From the NCBI RefSeq assembly GCF_029867415.1, contig NW_026705330.1, positions 124,001 to 188,000 of the forward strand: DNA of 64,000 nucleotides, given 5' to 3'. The translations under genes and the position numbers were made by a program. Every line of letters starts with the position of its first letter. Position 1 is the first letter of the stretch. This document shows, piece after piece, positions 1-10,649 of this stretch. The stretch comes from Vicia villosa (lineage: Eukaryota > Streptophyta > Magnoliopsida > Fabales > Fabaceae). The notes beneath the pieces were generated by a model. It was not told the origin of the DNA and searched no databases. It worked only from the letters and a program-made list of their open reading frames with translations.

Positions 1-238
1 CATCACTCATCTCTTGTCTTGGGAGCTTTACTCCACTAGCTTTCACAGGATGTTTGTAACCATCCACCAAAAGATCCCATAAGTCACCATCTAAACTAAG
101 AAAGTAACTTTCCAGTTTATCTTTCCAATATTCAAAGTTTTCACCATCGAATATTGGTGGTCTAGTGTAGCCATTGTTACCATTTCCATTGTATTGCTCA
201 GCAGAGCCAGATGCAGGTGTGGGAGTCTCACTAGCCAT
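1..238 (-). pseudogene. gag: E1 gag, N-terminal part (SIRE-type Ty1/copia)
   Basis: The reading frame starts at an ATG complementary to 236-238 and runs off the left window edge. Its first 80 or so codons match the N-termini of the three other copies in this window (starts at 19595, 51778 and 58800), including the RPPxFDGENFEYWKDKLES stretch typical of copia Gag. Gag forms the cytoplasmic virus-like particle. The start is supported by its position about 85 bp downstream of the primer binding site, as in the other copies. No stop is visible in the part present, but it is listed as pseudogene because the rest is not seen and all sister copies are broken. The remainder of E1 must lie left of the window. 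Confidence 0.85.
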
Positions 239-309
239 CTTGACTTTAGCATTTTTCTCTTCCTGAATCTTTTCTAAACACGGTTAAGTGCTTGCACCTT
301 AGAACCGGC

Positions 310-323
310 GCTCTGATGCCAAT
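310..323 (-). other. E1 primer binding site
   Basis: On the minus strand this reads ATTGGCATCAGAGC and directly abuts the 5' LTR. It is close to the plant copia PBS complementary to the 3' end of initiator tRNA-Met (TGGTATCAGAGC). It fixes the polarity of E1. Confidence 0.85.
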
Positions 324-1470
324 TGAAGGATAGAAAAACACTTAGAAAGGGGGGGTTTGAATAAGTGTACTTTAAAAACTCTTAAGATAAAAACAATTGC
401 ACAATGATTTTTATCCTGGTTTGTTGTTAACGAAACTACTCCAGTCCACCCCCTTAGAGTGATTTACCTCACCTGAGGATTTAATCCACTAATCAATCTT
501 GATTACAATGGTTTTCCACTTAGATACCCTCTAAGTCTTCTAGAGTATTTTGATCACAACCTGATCACTCTAGGAACACAATGCTTAGATACCCTCTAAG
601 ACTTCTAGAGAATTCGATCACAACTTGATCTCCTCTATTTCTTTACAAATGAATGTAAACAAATTCTTATAAGAGTTATACAATGCTTCTTAAAAAGCTA
701 TAATCACAACTGTGATATTTCTCTTAAGGTTTAAGCTTAATCTCACAAAAAATATTACAACAGTAATGAAGTGAGGTTGAAGATGAAGTTTGAGAGCTTT
801 TAAATTTGACATCGTTTTTGTATATTTGCGCAAAGTGTTGTACGTGAATTCATAACCTTGCTTCTGATCCAAACTTCACTATTTATAGGCATTTGATAAG
901 ATGACCTTTGGGAGCATTTAATGCGTTGCGTGATCCGTACAGCATTGCATTTAATGTTTCACTCTTTTGTCAACTACCTCGAGCCTTGCTTTTCCTGCTT
1001 TTACTGCCTTTGCCTTTAATAGCTTCTAACGTTCCTTTTGTCAGTCAGCGTAGCCTGCCATCTTGTACTTGCTTCTGATCTGATCTTTTTAGATACAACG
1101 TTTGAATATATCAGAGTCAAACAGCTTAGTGCAGAGCATCTTCTTGTCTTCTGACCTTGAAGTGCTTCTAGCGTGATACCATAAGAACTTCACTGCTTCT
1201 GCTTCTGATCTCAAGTTCTTCTGATGCTTCCGTAGACCATGTTCTGATTCTGCTAGACCATCTTCTGATGTCTTGCGAGACCATGTTCTGATGTTGCATA
1301 CTTGAACCTTCTGAGTCAGTGCTTCTTGCGCTGATTTGTGCATACTCTTTGTATATTTCTTGAAACGAAAAATGCATAGGATTAGAGTACCACATTGTCT
1401 TATACAAAATTCATATACATTGTTATCATCAAAACTAAGAATATTGATCAGAACAAATCTTGTTCTAACA
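324..1470 (-). repeat. E1 5' LTR (SIRE-type Ty1/copia)
   Basis: Minus-strand LTR of 1147 bp starting TGTTAGAACAAG and ending CTATCCTTCA. It matches the LTRs at 8574-9694, 50723-51694 and 57583-58714. A TATA-like TATAAATA lies at 880-887 in the position expected for the U3/R promoter. The element inserted into the leader of an Ogre-like element; the right-hand flank at 1471 is AGATA, and the matching flank is outside the window. Confidence 0.92.
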
Positions 1471-3055
1471 AGATATAATCCTAAGGATAGCCTATGCAGA
1501 TTTTGAGGTGACATTAGACCCTTGTGAAATCCTTGCCAGATAGATGTTATGACACGCCAATGGAAATCCCTTAGATTAGGGAGTATGCAGAAGGTAGCGG
1601 CTGGTGACCGTTCAAGACAGTCACCAGATCTCATGGCCATCGAGAGGCCGTTCCACGTGTACCAATGAAGTTGTCCCTCGTGGGAAGGTTCTCTATGCGG
1701 AACACAGCCTATCTAAGGACGATATTGGACGAAGCAAAATCCCTACAGGCTAGGGATGAAAGATGTATAGATGATAATCCACACCCTACAAGTTAAAGGG
1801 TGCGCGGGAATAGGCACGGGATGACCGTTCAAGACAGTCACTAGATCTCATGGCCATCGTGAAGCCAATCGACGTGCGTTAATGGGGACGTCCTTCAGAG
1901 GAAGGACGAAGTCATTGTAAAAACACATGGACATAAAAGAAAATCCCTACAGGCTAGGGAATGTGTAGGAGCAAGCACGGGGTGACCGTTCAAGACAGTC
2001 ACTAGATCTCATGGCCATCGTGAGGCCAATCGACGTATGCTAACGAAGATGTCCTTCATACGAAGGATGCGATTTTAGAAATAGAATCCCTGCAGGCTAG
2101 GGAATGCGTAGATGTAAGCACGGGGTGACCGTTCAAGACAGTCACTACATCTCATGGCCATCGAGAGGCCAATCGACATGCGCAAACGAAGATGTCCTTC
2201 GTGGGAAGGACATGTAGTTGTAAAAATACAAAGATATAAAAAGAAAATCCCTACAGGCTAGGGAGTGCATAGATGCAGGCGCGGAGTGACTATTGAAGAC
2301 AGTCACTCGGTCTCATGGCCATCAAGAGGCCAATTGACGTGCATAAATGGAGATGTCCTTCGTGGGAAGGACATGGTCTTGGAGATAAAGTCCCTGCAGG
2401 CCAGGGAACGCGTAGGAATACCTGCAAAATTAAAACGCAAGACATTCGCAGTATATAAATTGCAAACATGTAATAAGCACATAATCACATAAGCCCTATG
2501 TTCATAGGTTCGACGTAACGGCTTAGGGTGCCTACCCTTCCCATTGGTATGTACTAGAAGGTCTCGTGGGGTCGTTCGTAGCCTCCGAGACTTTTTGTCT
2601 CTTTGGATTTTAGAACAACTCATTTATCCATGAGGTTTGAATTTTTGGGGTAGGTTCTCGGAGAGATCAGCTAAATACCCAGTCATGCCCTCAACAAAGT
2701 CAAGCCTAGTTTTGGACATTTCCGAATATTCAACCCACACCGAGTGGAGTTATCAATAGGACTCGTAGGCGATTCAAGTCCCCCTGGTCTCAAGGATAAC
2801 TCCCACACTTAGGTTTTAACACAAATATATAACCCAGGAATGCATATATAATATAACAATTAGGCAGTTAAATACAAATATATTAACATAAACAATTAAA
2901 TATTTTTAATCAGGAATAAATAAATAAACAAATTAAATATATAAAAAACAAATCACAAACCCTAAAGGTGGCAAATTAGCCAAACCCTAAAAATTTGCCA
3001 AAACCTAAACCCTGCCAAAACCTATAGGGGCATAGTATTTCACCATTAAGTGTTT
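1471..3055 (-). mobile_element. Ogre-like Ty3/gypsy element, 5' leader (interrupted by E1)
   Basis: This is the untranslated leader downstream of the PBS at 3056-3073, read on the minus strand and cut off by E1 at 1470. It contains the repeat array 1546-2440. Between 2441 and 3055 it is AT-rich, with short repeated CCTAAACCCT-type words and no recognisable protein. Minus-strand open frames such as 2303-2623 show no family resemblance I know and overlap the repeats, so I do not call them genes. Ogre elements of legumes are known for very long leaders upstream of gag; the rest would lie beyond E1, left of the window. Confidence 0.6.
1546..2440 (-). repeat. Tandem array of hairpin-forming repeats in Ogre-like leader
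   Basis: Five diverged units can be counted from the recurring word TGACCGTTCAAGACAG or its variant, at about 1605, 1822, 1983, 2126 and 2287 (steps of about 140-220 bp). Each unit contains up to four inverted repeats. These are GTGAC..GTCAC, TGGCC..GGCCA, GTCCTTC-N4-GAAGGAC (1890-1907, 2051-2068, 2194-2211, 2355-2372) and TCCCTA-N5-TAGGGA (1740-1756, 1944-1960, 2087-2103, 2248-2264, 2391-2407). Loops differ between units (AGAG, ATAC, GTGG) while stems are retained, and one stem pair changes from A:T to G:C with both sides altered. Function unknown; RNA structure in the leader is the simplest reading. Confidence 0.8.
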
Positions 3056-3073
3056 TCGCCAGCAAAGTCGCCA
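3056..3073 (-). other. Ogre-like primer binding site
   Basis: The minus strand reads TGGCGACTTTGCTGGCGA two bases after the LTR end. TGGCGACTCNGCTGGGGA-type sites (tRNA-Arg class) are the usual PBS of Ogre/Tat elements. It sets the orientation of the 3076-6420 LTR. Confidence 0.7.
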
Positions 3074-3075
3074 GC

Positions 3076-6000
3076 TGTAGCAACCCGCCCTAAAAAGTTA
3101 AAGGTTTTAGAGTCGCCACCTATTCTACCAGGGCGAATAGGAAACCCTACGCAGTTAAGAGATCGGGGTAAGATATTATATTCAGGTCGAGGGAAGGTGT
3201 TAGGCACCCTCAACCCTTTCCTAAGGTTTTGTGTTCAAAGTAAAGGTTTATGGCTAAAGTAATTAAGTTTAATAGCTAAAGAAATGAAAAGGGCGAAAAG
3301 TGAGATTTGACTGAATTGAGGTTTTGGGGAAGGGGACTCACCTTGTTGCCAAGTGCCTACGTACCTCCTTATGGAGGATCAGAGTCTACGTAGTTCGGGG
3401 CAGGGTTGTACGCCTTAGAATTTGATATGAAGTGGTTTGAAGGTATTTTGAGTTATCTTGTCGTAGTTTTTGAAATGCGAAGTTCGCAAGGTATTTTGAA
3501 TTACCTTATCGTAGTTTTGAAAATCGCAGTATTGAAGAGATGAGTTTTGAGTGTTTTAAATGACGTACAACCCTGGTTTAATATGTTACCGTTAGTTACA
3601 ATGATCAATAGGTTTGATCACCATAGTTAACGGATTGAATGAAGGATTGCTAACCATTCTGATCGATAGATTCGATTATCACGAATAGCAAATGAGTGTG
3701 TTTTAAATAATTTAAATTATTAATTTTATCGTTACCCCTCATAATCAATAGATTTGATTATTACATGATAACGAATTGAATATGCTAATCATCGTAACCA
3801 ATAGATTTGGTTAAAACCATTTATCAAAATAAGTGTATTTAATTATTTTATTTCTCACCAATGCGACTATTAGATATTATCGGATCGAAGAGAAAATTGA
3901 TTAAGGATTAATGTTTTTGCCAAATGGCCAGTGGGATTGGGCAAACCCTAATGCATTGATAATCTTTCTAGGGTTTTTTATGATTTTTAACAATTAAAAT
4001 TAATTAAATCAATGAAGTCAAATAATCGAAAGAATTGAATAATCGGGGAAAATCCTAACCCTAGTCATTAACCTAATCCTAATTTTATATCCTAATCCTA
4101 ATTAAAATAAATAAATTAAAACAAACAATATTAATTATCATTTTAATCTAAATAGTCAAATAATAAAATAAATAAATAAAACCTGGCACCAATTCTGTGT
4201 GGTTGGCCTTTGAAGGTGCATGGTGGAGGTGCAGTCTCTGTACGTTAGATCAGGATTATTGGAGATCCTGTGGTTGATGGCTGGAGGCGCAACGTAAGTC
4301 TTACTTCAGTTAGTGCACCGGATCTGAAGGCAAGGCTTAGCAAGCAAATGAGATGAAGTAATTAAAAATAAAGACAGAACGTTGGGATCGAACCCAGGTT
4401 CTTGGAGAGAAGCAACCACTGCGCTAACCAATTGGGCTGAGAGCGTTTTTTGTTATCAAGACAGATCAAAGTAATTAAATATAAAACATAAACTAGATAG
4501 AAGAATTTAAACTCAGTCAGCAGTGGGACCCCCTGGTCACGCCTTCGGCCAATTGGAAAAGAGAGAGAACATTGGAATTTTTGACCACCCAATGAGATGC
4601 GGAGAGAGGAACGAGATCGTTGACCATCCAACCACGATTAGCCACGCGTGCGCCCAGAATTCCTCACCACTATTCGTCGTCCCTACCAAAGCGTTACTGC
4701 AGAATTTTCTTGGATTACCTCCGGATTTTGTTGCGAACGTTTCCGCAGCAAAACCTTCGACCTCAAATCTGCCATAAAAACGTTAAACAGGAACAACCAA
4801 ACATCCAGTTCTACTAAATGGACCCCCACGAACTCAATGAAGGGGTTGTTTCAGTCTGAAACCCCACGCATGAACAAAAACGAAAGCTTAAGGATTCTAT
4901 GCCCTAACAATGGCACTCCGCGATCTGGGCACTGCAGCTCACATACAACACGTCAAACTTGTTCCAAATAATGTTATGAACATGAATATATGCGTATGAA
5001 TCATTTAAATTGCATGAATTATTAGTTTTGAATTTTTAGAACGTGTGCAAACCAATGTGAATTCGAGGGAGCATTCGAGGACGCTTCAAGCTTCAAGAAC
5101 CATATAGTTGACCTCCTGGGATCTTCAAGAGTTGAATAAGATCAATACCTGGCTTGGGACGTGGCTGTCCTTTTTAGAAAATTGTGAATCCTAGTTTCTT
5201 CGATATTTGGTTCTTTGGAAGCCCTAGTTTCTGATCCAATTTTTCGTCCCCCTGGGGGCTGCTAATATCTTCTGTATATATATGAATCATTTAGGTTAAA
5301 ATATGATAGAAGGAATCAAGCTTTGAATGAGAAAATATTATTTGATTTTCTTGAACCAAAAGCTTCTATTTTTGGTTCCATATATTTTCCAACCCTTTTT
5401 TCCATATATTTCTTCCTTTAAAGATCAATTTGGATTGATTGAATATAAAAGATATCAATCATGTGATTCTTTACCTTTAAATCATGATTTATTTATTTTA
5501 ATTTGAAATTTAAATGAATAAATCTCAAAATAAAATGAAATAAAATCACAAAATATAGGTGAATGGATTTATGGGCCTCCTATGGGCTAAAAATCACGTG
5601 GATCCTTCAATGTTATAGGCCCATTATCAAAAATTTTGATTTTGCTCATTTAGAGTTTCATACACTTTCCAAAATTTCTCCAACTTCTGTCAAGCATAAC
5701 TCTTCCAATTTTTATCACATGGAGATGATCTAGGACATTTTGGAAAGCTCAAAGAGTCCTCTAATCACTACTTTTGGTTTCATCGCAATTGAAGCTTCCA
5801 TGCTCAAGTTATGAGCTTTGACCCAAAAGGTGTTTTTGTTGACCTTTTGGAGGACCTATAATCTTTTGCACTATATCTCCCAAATAAAGCATTTTTGGCC
5901 TTGGCTTGTGAGAGACAAAGTTTTAGAGAATCTAATTTCCTTCAAAATAGGCTTTGGTTGATAAATTTTTGATACTCCATGTGAAAGTTATGGCCAGTCA

Positions 6001-6420
6001 AAGTTGAGTTGACTTTCTCCTTAAAAAGCCCTAATTTGAACCTTTTGACTTTGTTCATTTCTGAGTTTTTATTAATGAGTTATGATCAACCTTTGATCAA
6101 ATGATCGATATAACCTCAAATACTTGATGTTGACCAAAAGTCTTGAAGTTTGACTTTATTTTGACTATAGTTGACTTTGAGGTCAAACTAGTCGACTGTG
6201 GATCATCTAAGCATTTGAATGAGAAATCCTTGGAATTAAAGCTTGACTTTTGACATGGAGATACCTTGAACCCCTATAAACCATAAGAAATCTATTGGAA
6301 CCCTTGATACACCTTTTCTCTTCAGCAAATCCCAAAACCCTAATTCAGGAGGTCCTTGATTAAGAGAATGCCTCGAGTCCTTGAAGATAAAATGAGAAGG
6401 GCAAATTTTGGGGTATGACA
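3076..6420 (-). repeat. Ogre-like Ty3/gypsy 5' LTR
   Basis: A 3345-bp LTR read on the minus strand, beginning TGTCATACCCCAAAATTTGC at 6420 and ending GGGTTGCTACA at 3076, directly before the PBS. The TGTCATACCCC start and multi-kilobase length are typical of legume Ogre/Tat LTRs. Nothing inside looks like a conventional gene; plus-strand open frames near 4523-4971 overlap and show no known family. A tRNA-like segment lies at 4373-4444. The partner LTR is not in the window. Confidence 0.75.
4373..4444 (-). other. tRNA-like / SINE-head-like segment within Ogre LTR
   Basis: On the minus strand the segment has an A-box-like TTAGCGCAGTGG and, about 30 bases on, a strong B box GGTTCGATCCC (4384-4395). 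These are the internal promoter elements of RNA polymerase III tRNA genes. The ends do not pair as an acceptor stem, so a functional tRNA is unlikely. It is best read as a tRNA-derived SINE head or relic captured by this LTR lineage. Confidence 0.5.
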
Positions 6421-6799
6421 TAAGTGGTCTAATGAGCTTTTACTTCAAGGCATAACCTATTTTAATACGGTAGGAGAACTGACTTTTAAAATTCATTCAT
6501 TTTCCGAAAGGAGCTAAAGGAAGTGGAATTTAAGGTAAAGTTCATTCATTTTCACCCTTATTCCTCACATTAATATGGCTTTGAAACCAAAAAAAAAAGA
6601 TCACGCTTTTACCAGAAGTGTAGTTCCGGAATTTCTATGAACTCGTCTGGAGATACATTTCCGAAAGTTGTCTGTACTAATTTACCAACAATCTTTTTCA
6701 TGTCATAGATGTTTCTTAGTTTATATATTTTTGTTTACATTTTGTATGGTGCATCCTGATGATATCCCCAAACTTATTGTGTCTCAAGATGCTTCACTT
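6421..6799. other. Flanking sequence, no gene seen
   Basis: Sequence outside the Ogre-like LTR. Around 6640-6665 there is a GGAGATACATTTCCGAAA word that recurs in variants at about 7998-8011 and 19898-19965. These may be remains of the termini of the MULE-type element whose transposase follows. No coding sequence recognised. Confidence 0.3.
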
Positions 6800-7860
6800 G
6801 TACTAGTAAAGGTTGTAGATATTCGAAACCATTTTATAAATGAACAAGAGTATGAATTTCGTGATGACATGCTACAATAGATCCGTAGAGAGGCCATCAA
6901 ACAGGGGTTTGGTGTTATGATTGGAATTTCCGATAGTGGTTCGCATATAAGAAGTGCATTTGTGATATTAGGATGCAAAAGAAGTGGAAAATATAAACCT
7001 CCTTTCTGGAATTTCAAACGAGATAAAACTAGTTCAAGAAAATGTGAATGTTCATTTAAGTTTCACGGTTATCGGTTAGCAAATAATAAATGGAGATTTA
7101 ATGTGATATGTGGTTTACATAACCATGATTTATGTGCCAAATTAGTCGGTCATCCAATTGCATGCCGCCTCTTGCCAAAAGAGAAAGAATATGTTTGCGA
7201 CATGACATTGAATTTGGTACCTCCCAAAAATATACTAGCAACTTTGAAGGATAAAAAAACCCGAGAATATCTCAAATATCAAGCAAGTGTACAATAGGAG
7301 CTATCAATACAAATTAGCACTTAGGGGGATAGAACCGAAATGCAACGCCTCTTGAAACTTTTAAATGATAATAATTATGTAAGGCACCGGAGATGCGAGG
7401 ATGGATTAACAATAAGAGATATATATTGAATTCATCCTGATTCCATAAAAAATTTTAATATGTTTTCCATTGTGCTTATAATTGATTCAACGTATAAGAC
7501 CAACATACAGGCTTCCATTATAGGAAAGTTTTTTAACAAGTCTTCTCAATTATAAAATGCACTTATATCCTTCAACATTTACTGAGAAGATTTATTCTGT
7601 CGATTTTTCATTTCTAGAGTGCGAAAAAAAGGACAGTTTTGCTTGGACTTTAGAGGTTTGTCAGTCAATGTTGAAGGACCAAGAGAAAATGTCGAAAATA
7701 ATTTTTATCGACCATGATACCACTTTAAAGAATTCGGTTGCAAAGGTATTTTCTACTTCTTATGGATTACTTTGAAAGTATCACATTACAAAGAATGTGA
7801 GAAGTCGGGTTAAGCCTGCGGTAGGGACAATTATTTTGGTCCATTCATTTAAGTATAAAT
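6800..7860 (+). pseudogene. MULE / FAR1-related transposase, degenerate
   Basis: Fragments in three frames together resemble plant Mutator-like transposases of the FAR1/FRS class. The N-terminal zinc-binding FAR1 domain is seen at 6917-7297 (GCKRSGKYKPP, SSRKCECSFKF, CGLHNHDL, GHPIACRL, then a DMTLNLVPPKNIL stretch). The MULE catalytic domain follows with the first acidic residue in IIDSTYKTN near 7480. A second block, FIDHDTTLKNSVAKVF, lies at about 7705-7750, and HITKNVRSRVKP at about 7783-7818. Such proteins cut and paste DNA or, when domesticated, act as light-signalling transcription factors. Stop codons at about 6878, 7295 and 7773 and several frame changes show it is dead. The C-terminal part with the last catalytic Glu and the SWIM finger is not recognisable. 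Confidence 0.75.
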
Positions 7861-8222
7861 TTATCATTTTATTGTAAGTGACTATTAATGTGTTATGGTA
7901 TCTAATATATATTTTGTAGTTTATCAAAAAAATATGCATTCAATACATGTTTCTGCCTGTTCTGTTTCTGTTTACTATGCCATAAAAGATTTTGAAAATA
8001 CATCTCCGCAATAAAGAGTGGTTCCAAAATTACATCATTTAGAACGTTTTCTGTCACAAAATAGAATTTGTGAGGTCTATTTAGCCTCTAACTACGATAA
8101 ATAAGCTTAATTGACATATTGTTTCATACCAAAACACCAAAAATCAGAATGAACATCATTTTGCATGTTTGAAATATTCACCTTACCAGTAATACACCAT
8201 CTAGAGAATTTAGTATTATCAG

Positions 8223-8438
8223 GTACATCCCTCTTGAAGATCTGCAATACACATTGCAGGACCGTATACCATATGATGACAATGGTAAAATTGTGAATAT
8301 CGAGTATCATCCACCATCCTTTGACAAAGAATGGAATCTTGAGTTCAGCAACTGTGAGTTCAAGACGACCGCTGATTTACGGGCTATGTGGAGAACCTCG
8401 TTTAAAATCAAAAATTTATCGAGTTGGATGTGACTGTT
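8223..8438 (+). pseudogene. Coding remnant, probably transposon-derived
   Basis: One frame stays open for about 70 codons and contains the phrases YDDNGKIVNIEYHPPSFD and EFSNCEFKTTADLRAMWRT. This looks like the N-terminal domain found ahead of MULE-type transposases in legume repeats, but I recognise it only loosely. It ends in a stop at 8436-8438 and has no start codon in context. E2 inserted 135 bp further on. Confidence 0.4.
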
Positions 8439-8573
8439 TTAAGATCAGACAGTGATACTATCAAGATGTTACAACATCCACCTGAATATTGAAGGATAAT
8501 GTTTGATCTTTGTTAAAATTCCTTATATATTGTTGATTTTATGATATCAATGATATTTTGATTTTGTCAAGTT

Positions 8574-9694
8574 TGAAGGATAGAAATACACTTAGAAAGG
8601 GGGGTTTGAATAAGTGTGACTTTAAAAACTCTTAAGATAAAAACAATGAACACAACATTTTTATCCTGGTTCGTTGTTAACGAAACTACTCCAGTCCACC
8701 CCCTTAGAGTGATTTACCTCAATTGAGGATTTAATCCACTAATCAGTCTTGATTACAATGGTTGTCCACTTAGAAACACTCTAAGTCTTCTAGAGTATAC
8801 TGATCACACCTAGATCACTCTAGGAAATCAACACTTAGAAACTTCTAAGTCTTCTAGAGTCTACTGATCTCACTGATCACTCTAGGAACCTTTTACAATC
8901 AATGTAAAATAAATGTTACAAGAGTTTGAATTGCTTCTTATAAAGCTATAATCACAACTGTGATATTTCTCTTAAGTTCTATGCTTAACACTCACTAAAT
9001 ATTACAAAGTATGTGAGGTTGAAGATGAAGTTCGTTAGTTATGAATTCAGCAGCGTTTCAGTATGTTTGCTAAAAGTGCGTGGCTTGCTTCTGATCAGAA
9101 CTTCATATTTATAGGCATTCGAGAAGATGACCGTTGGGTTGCATTTAATGCTTTGCGTGAATAGTACAGCTTTGCATTTAATGTTTCACACTTTTGTCAA
9201 CTACCTCGAGCCTTGCTTTTCCTGCTTTTACTGACTTTGCCTTTTGTAGCTTCTAACGTTCCTTTTGTGAGTCTTACTAGCCTGTCATCTTGTACTTGCT
9301 TCTGATTCTGATGTTTGTGAATACAACGATTGAGTAATCAGAGTCTCAGCTTGGTGCAGAGCATCTTCTTGTCTTCTGACTTTGAAGAGCTTGAGCGTGA
9401 TACCATAAGAACTTCAGTGCTTCTGCTTCTGAACTCATGTTCTTCTGCTGCTTCATTAGACCATGTTCTGATTATGCTTGACCATCTTCTGATGTCTTGC
9501 GAGAGCATGTTCTGATGTTGCAATCCTGAACCTTCTGAGTCGGTGCTTCTTAGCGCTGAAATGTGCATACTCCTTATGTATTTCCTGAAATGGAAAATGC
9601 CAAGGATTAGAGTACCATATTGTCTTATACAAAATTCATATATATTGTTATCATCAAAACAATAATATTGATCAGAACAAATCTTGTTCTAACA
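8574..9694 (-). repeat. E2 3' LTR
   Basis: An LTR of 1121 bp, TGTTAGAACAAG...CCTTCA on the minus strand, full length by comparison with E1 (1147 bp) and E4 (1132 bp). A TATA-like TATAAATA-type word lies at about 9105-9115. Compared with the 5' copy (142 bp), this copy contains the 979 bp lost from the other. Confidence 0.93.
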
Positions 9695-9708
9695 ATCTCC
9701 CCCTTTTT
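9695..9708 (-). other. E2 polypurine tract
   Basis: The minus strand reads AAAAAGGGGGAGAT immediately before the 3' LTR, the expected plus-strand primer. A second purine run, CAGGGGGAGATTG, lies about 140 bp upstream (9839-9851 region). Confidence 0.85.
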
Positions 9709-10034
9709 GATGATGACAAAAACATATATAATTGATATGAATTTGCAATCAGAATATCAGATGACAAAAGACAATTCCACAGATATAGCATAAGCATATA
9801 ATCAGGGTGTGTGAATATGTATCCCCCTGAGATTAACAATCTCCCCCTGAAATAAATACTAGAAGAATTTATAAATAAAAGACTTCCTTGAGTATTTTTC
9901 ATTTCAGTTGAGACTTTCACTTCGCCTAGAACTTCAGAATATTTAGAGCTTCTGCTTCTTGCTTCCATAGGACAGCTTCAGAGCTTTGAATTTCTTCTTT
10001 GTTGTCATAGTATGCTTGATTGAAACAGAACATT

Positions 10035-10245
10035 CTTGAATGTATCAGAGCATCATCAGAGCATCTTTACATCCTGAAATGTTTCAGAGCATCTTTCAAA
10101 AATTATCAGAACATGAATGTATCAGAGCATTCTTGATAAATATCATGTATCAGAACATTCTTAATGAATAGCATTTATCAGAGCATTTAAGAGAAGAGAA
10201 TGTATCAGAGCATATTCTTCAATCGAGAATATCAGAACATTCTTC
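10035..10245. repeat. Short degenerate repeat in E2 3' untranslated region
   Basis: About nine irregularly spaced copies of TATCAGARCATT lie between the env-like gene and the polypurine tract. The same CAGAAC/CAGAAG vocabulary is dense in the U3 part of this family's LTRs. The 9709-10649 stretch is otherwise untranslated and shows no gene. Confidence 0.65.
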
Positions 10246-10649
10246 TTGCTTCTGATCTTGAAGCTTCACAGCACTAAGCTTGCTTCAATTTTCCAAAGAC
10301 ATGCTTCTTTATAGAATTGCTTTTCCCCATGTATTTGCTTCTCATGTTGAGCTTTTTCAGAATATCTTCAATCCTGCAAAAAAAATCTCAAAGACATAGA
10401 ACTTGCAAATAATGTTAGGAATGTTGAGACTTAATCCCAGCAACTGATATAATAAATCAAATCAATTATCCAGTTTCTCCCCCATTTTGTCATAACATCA
10501 AAAAGCATTAAAAGATTCAGATGAAAAACGACACATAAAGTGAAGAACATAATATTTCATTGATTAACAAAATATATCAGAAGTACAAGCAGATGCAAAA
10601 AACAGAATCATAAAACAATAAAGACATCTAAGACCAAGACAGACTACGA

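Noticed and set aside
1089..1640. 183-codon minus-strand open frame across the E1 LTR border
   Set aside because: It runs from Ogre leader into the E1 LTR and has no recognisable domain; a chance frame.
1546..2440. CRISPR-like array
   Set aside because: Spacing is irregular, repeats are long and diverged, the genome is a plant, and the units are internally palindromic; it is a retroelement leader repeat.
4373..4444. Functional tRNA gene
   Set aside because: A and B boxes are present but the ends do not form an acceptor stem.
3076..6420. Reading the Ogre-like LTR as plus-strand 3' LTR
   Set aside because: The sequence beside 3076 is a primer binding site when read on the minus strand, and no polypurine tract is present, so it is a minus-strand 5' LTR.
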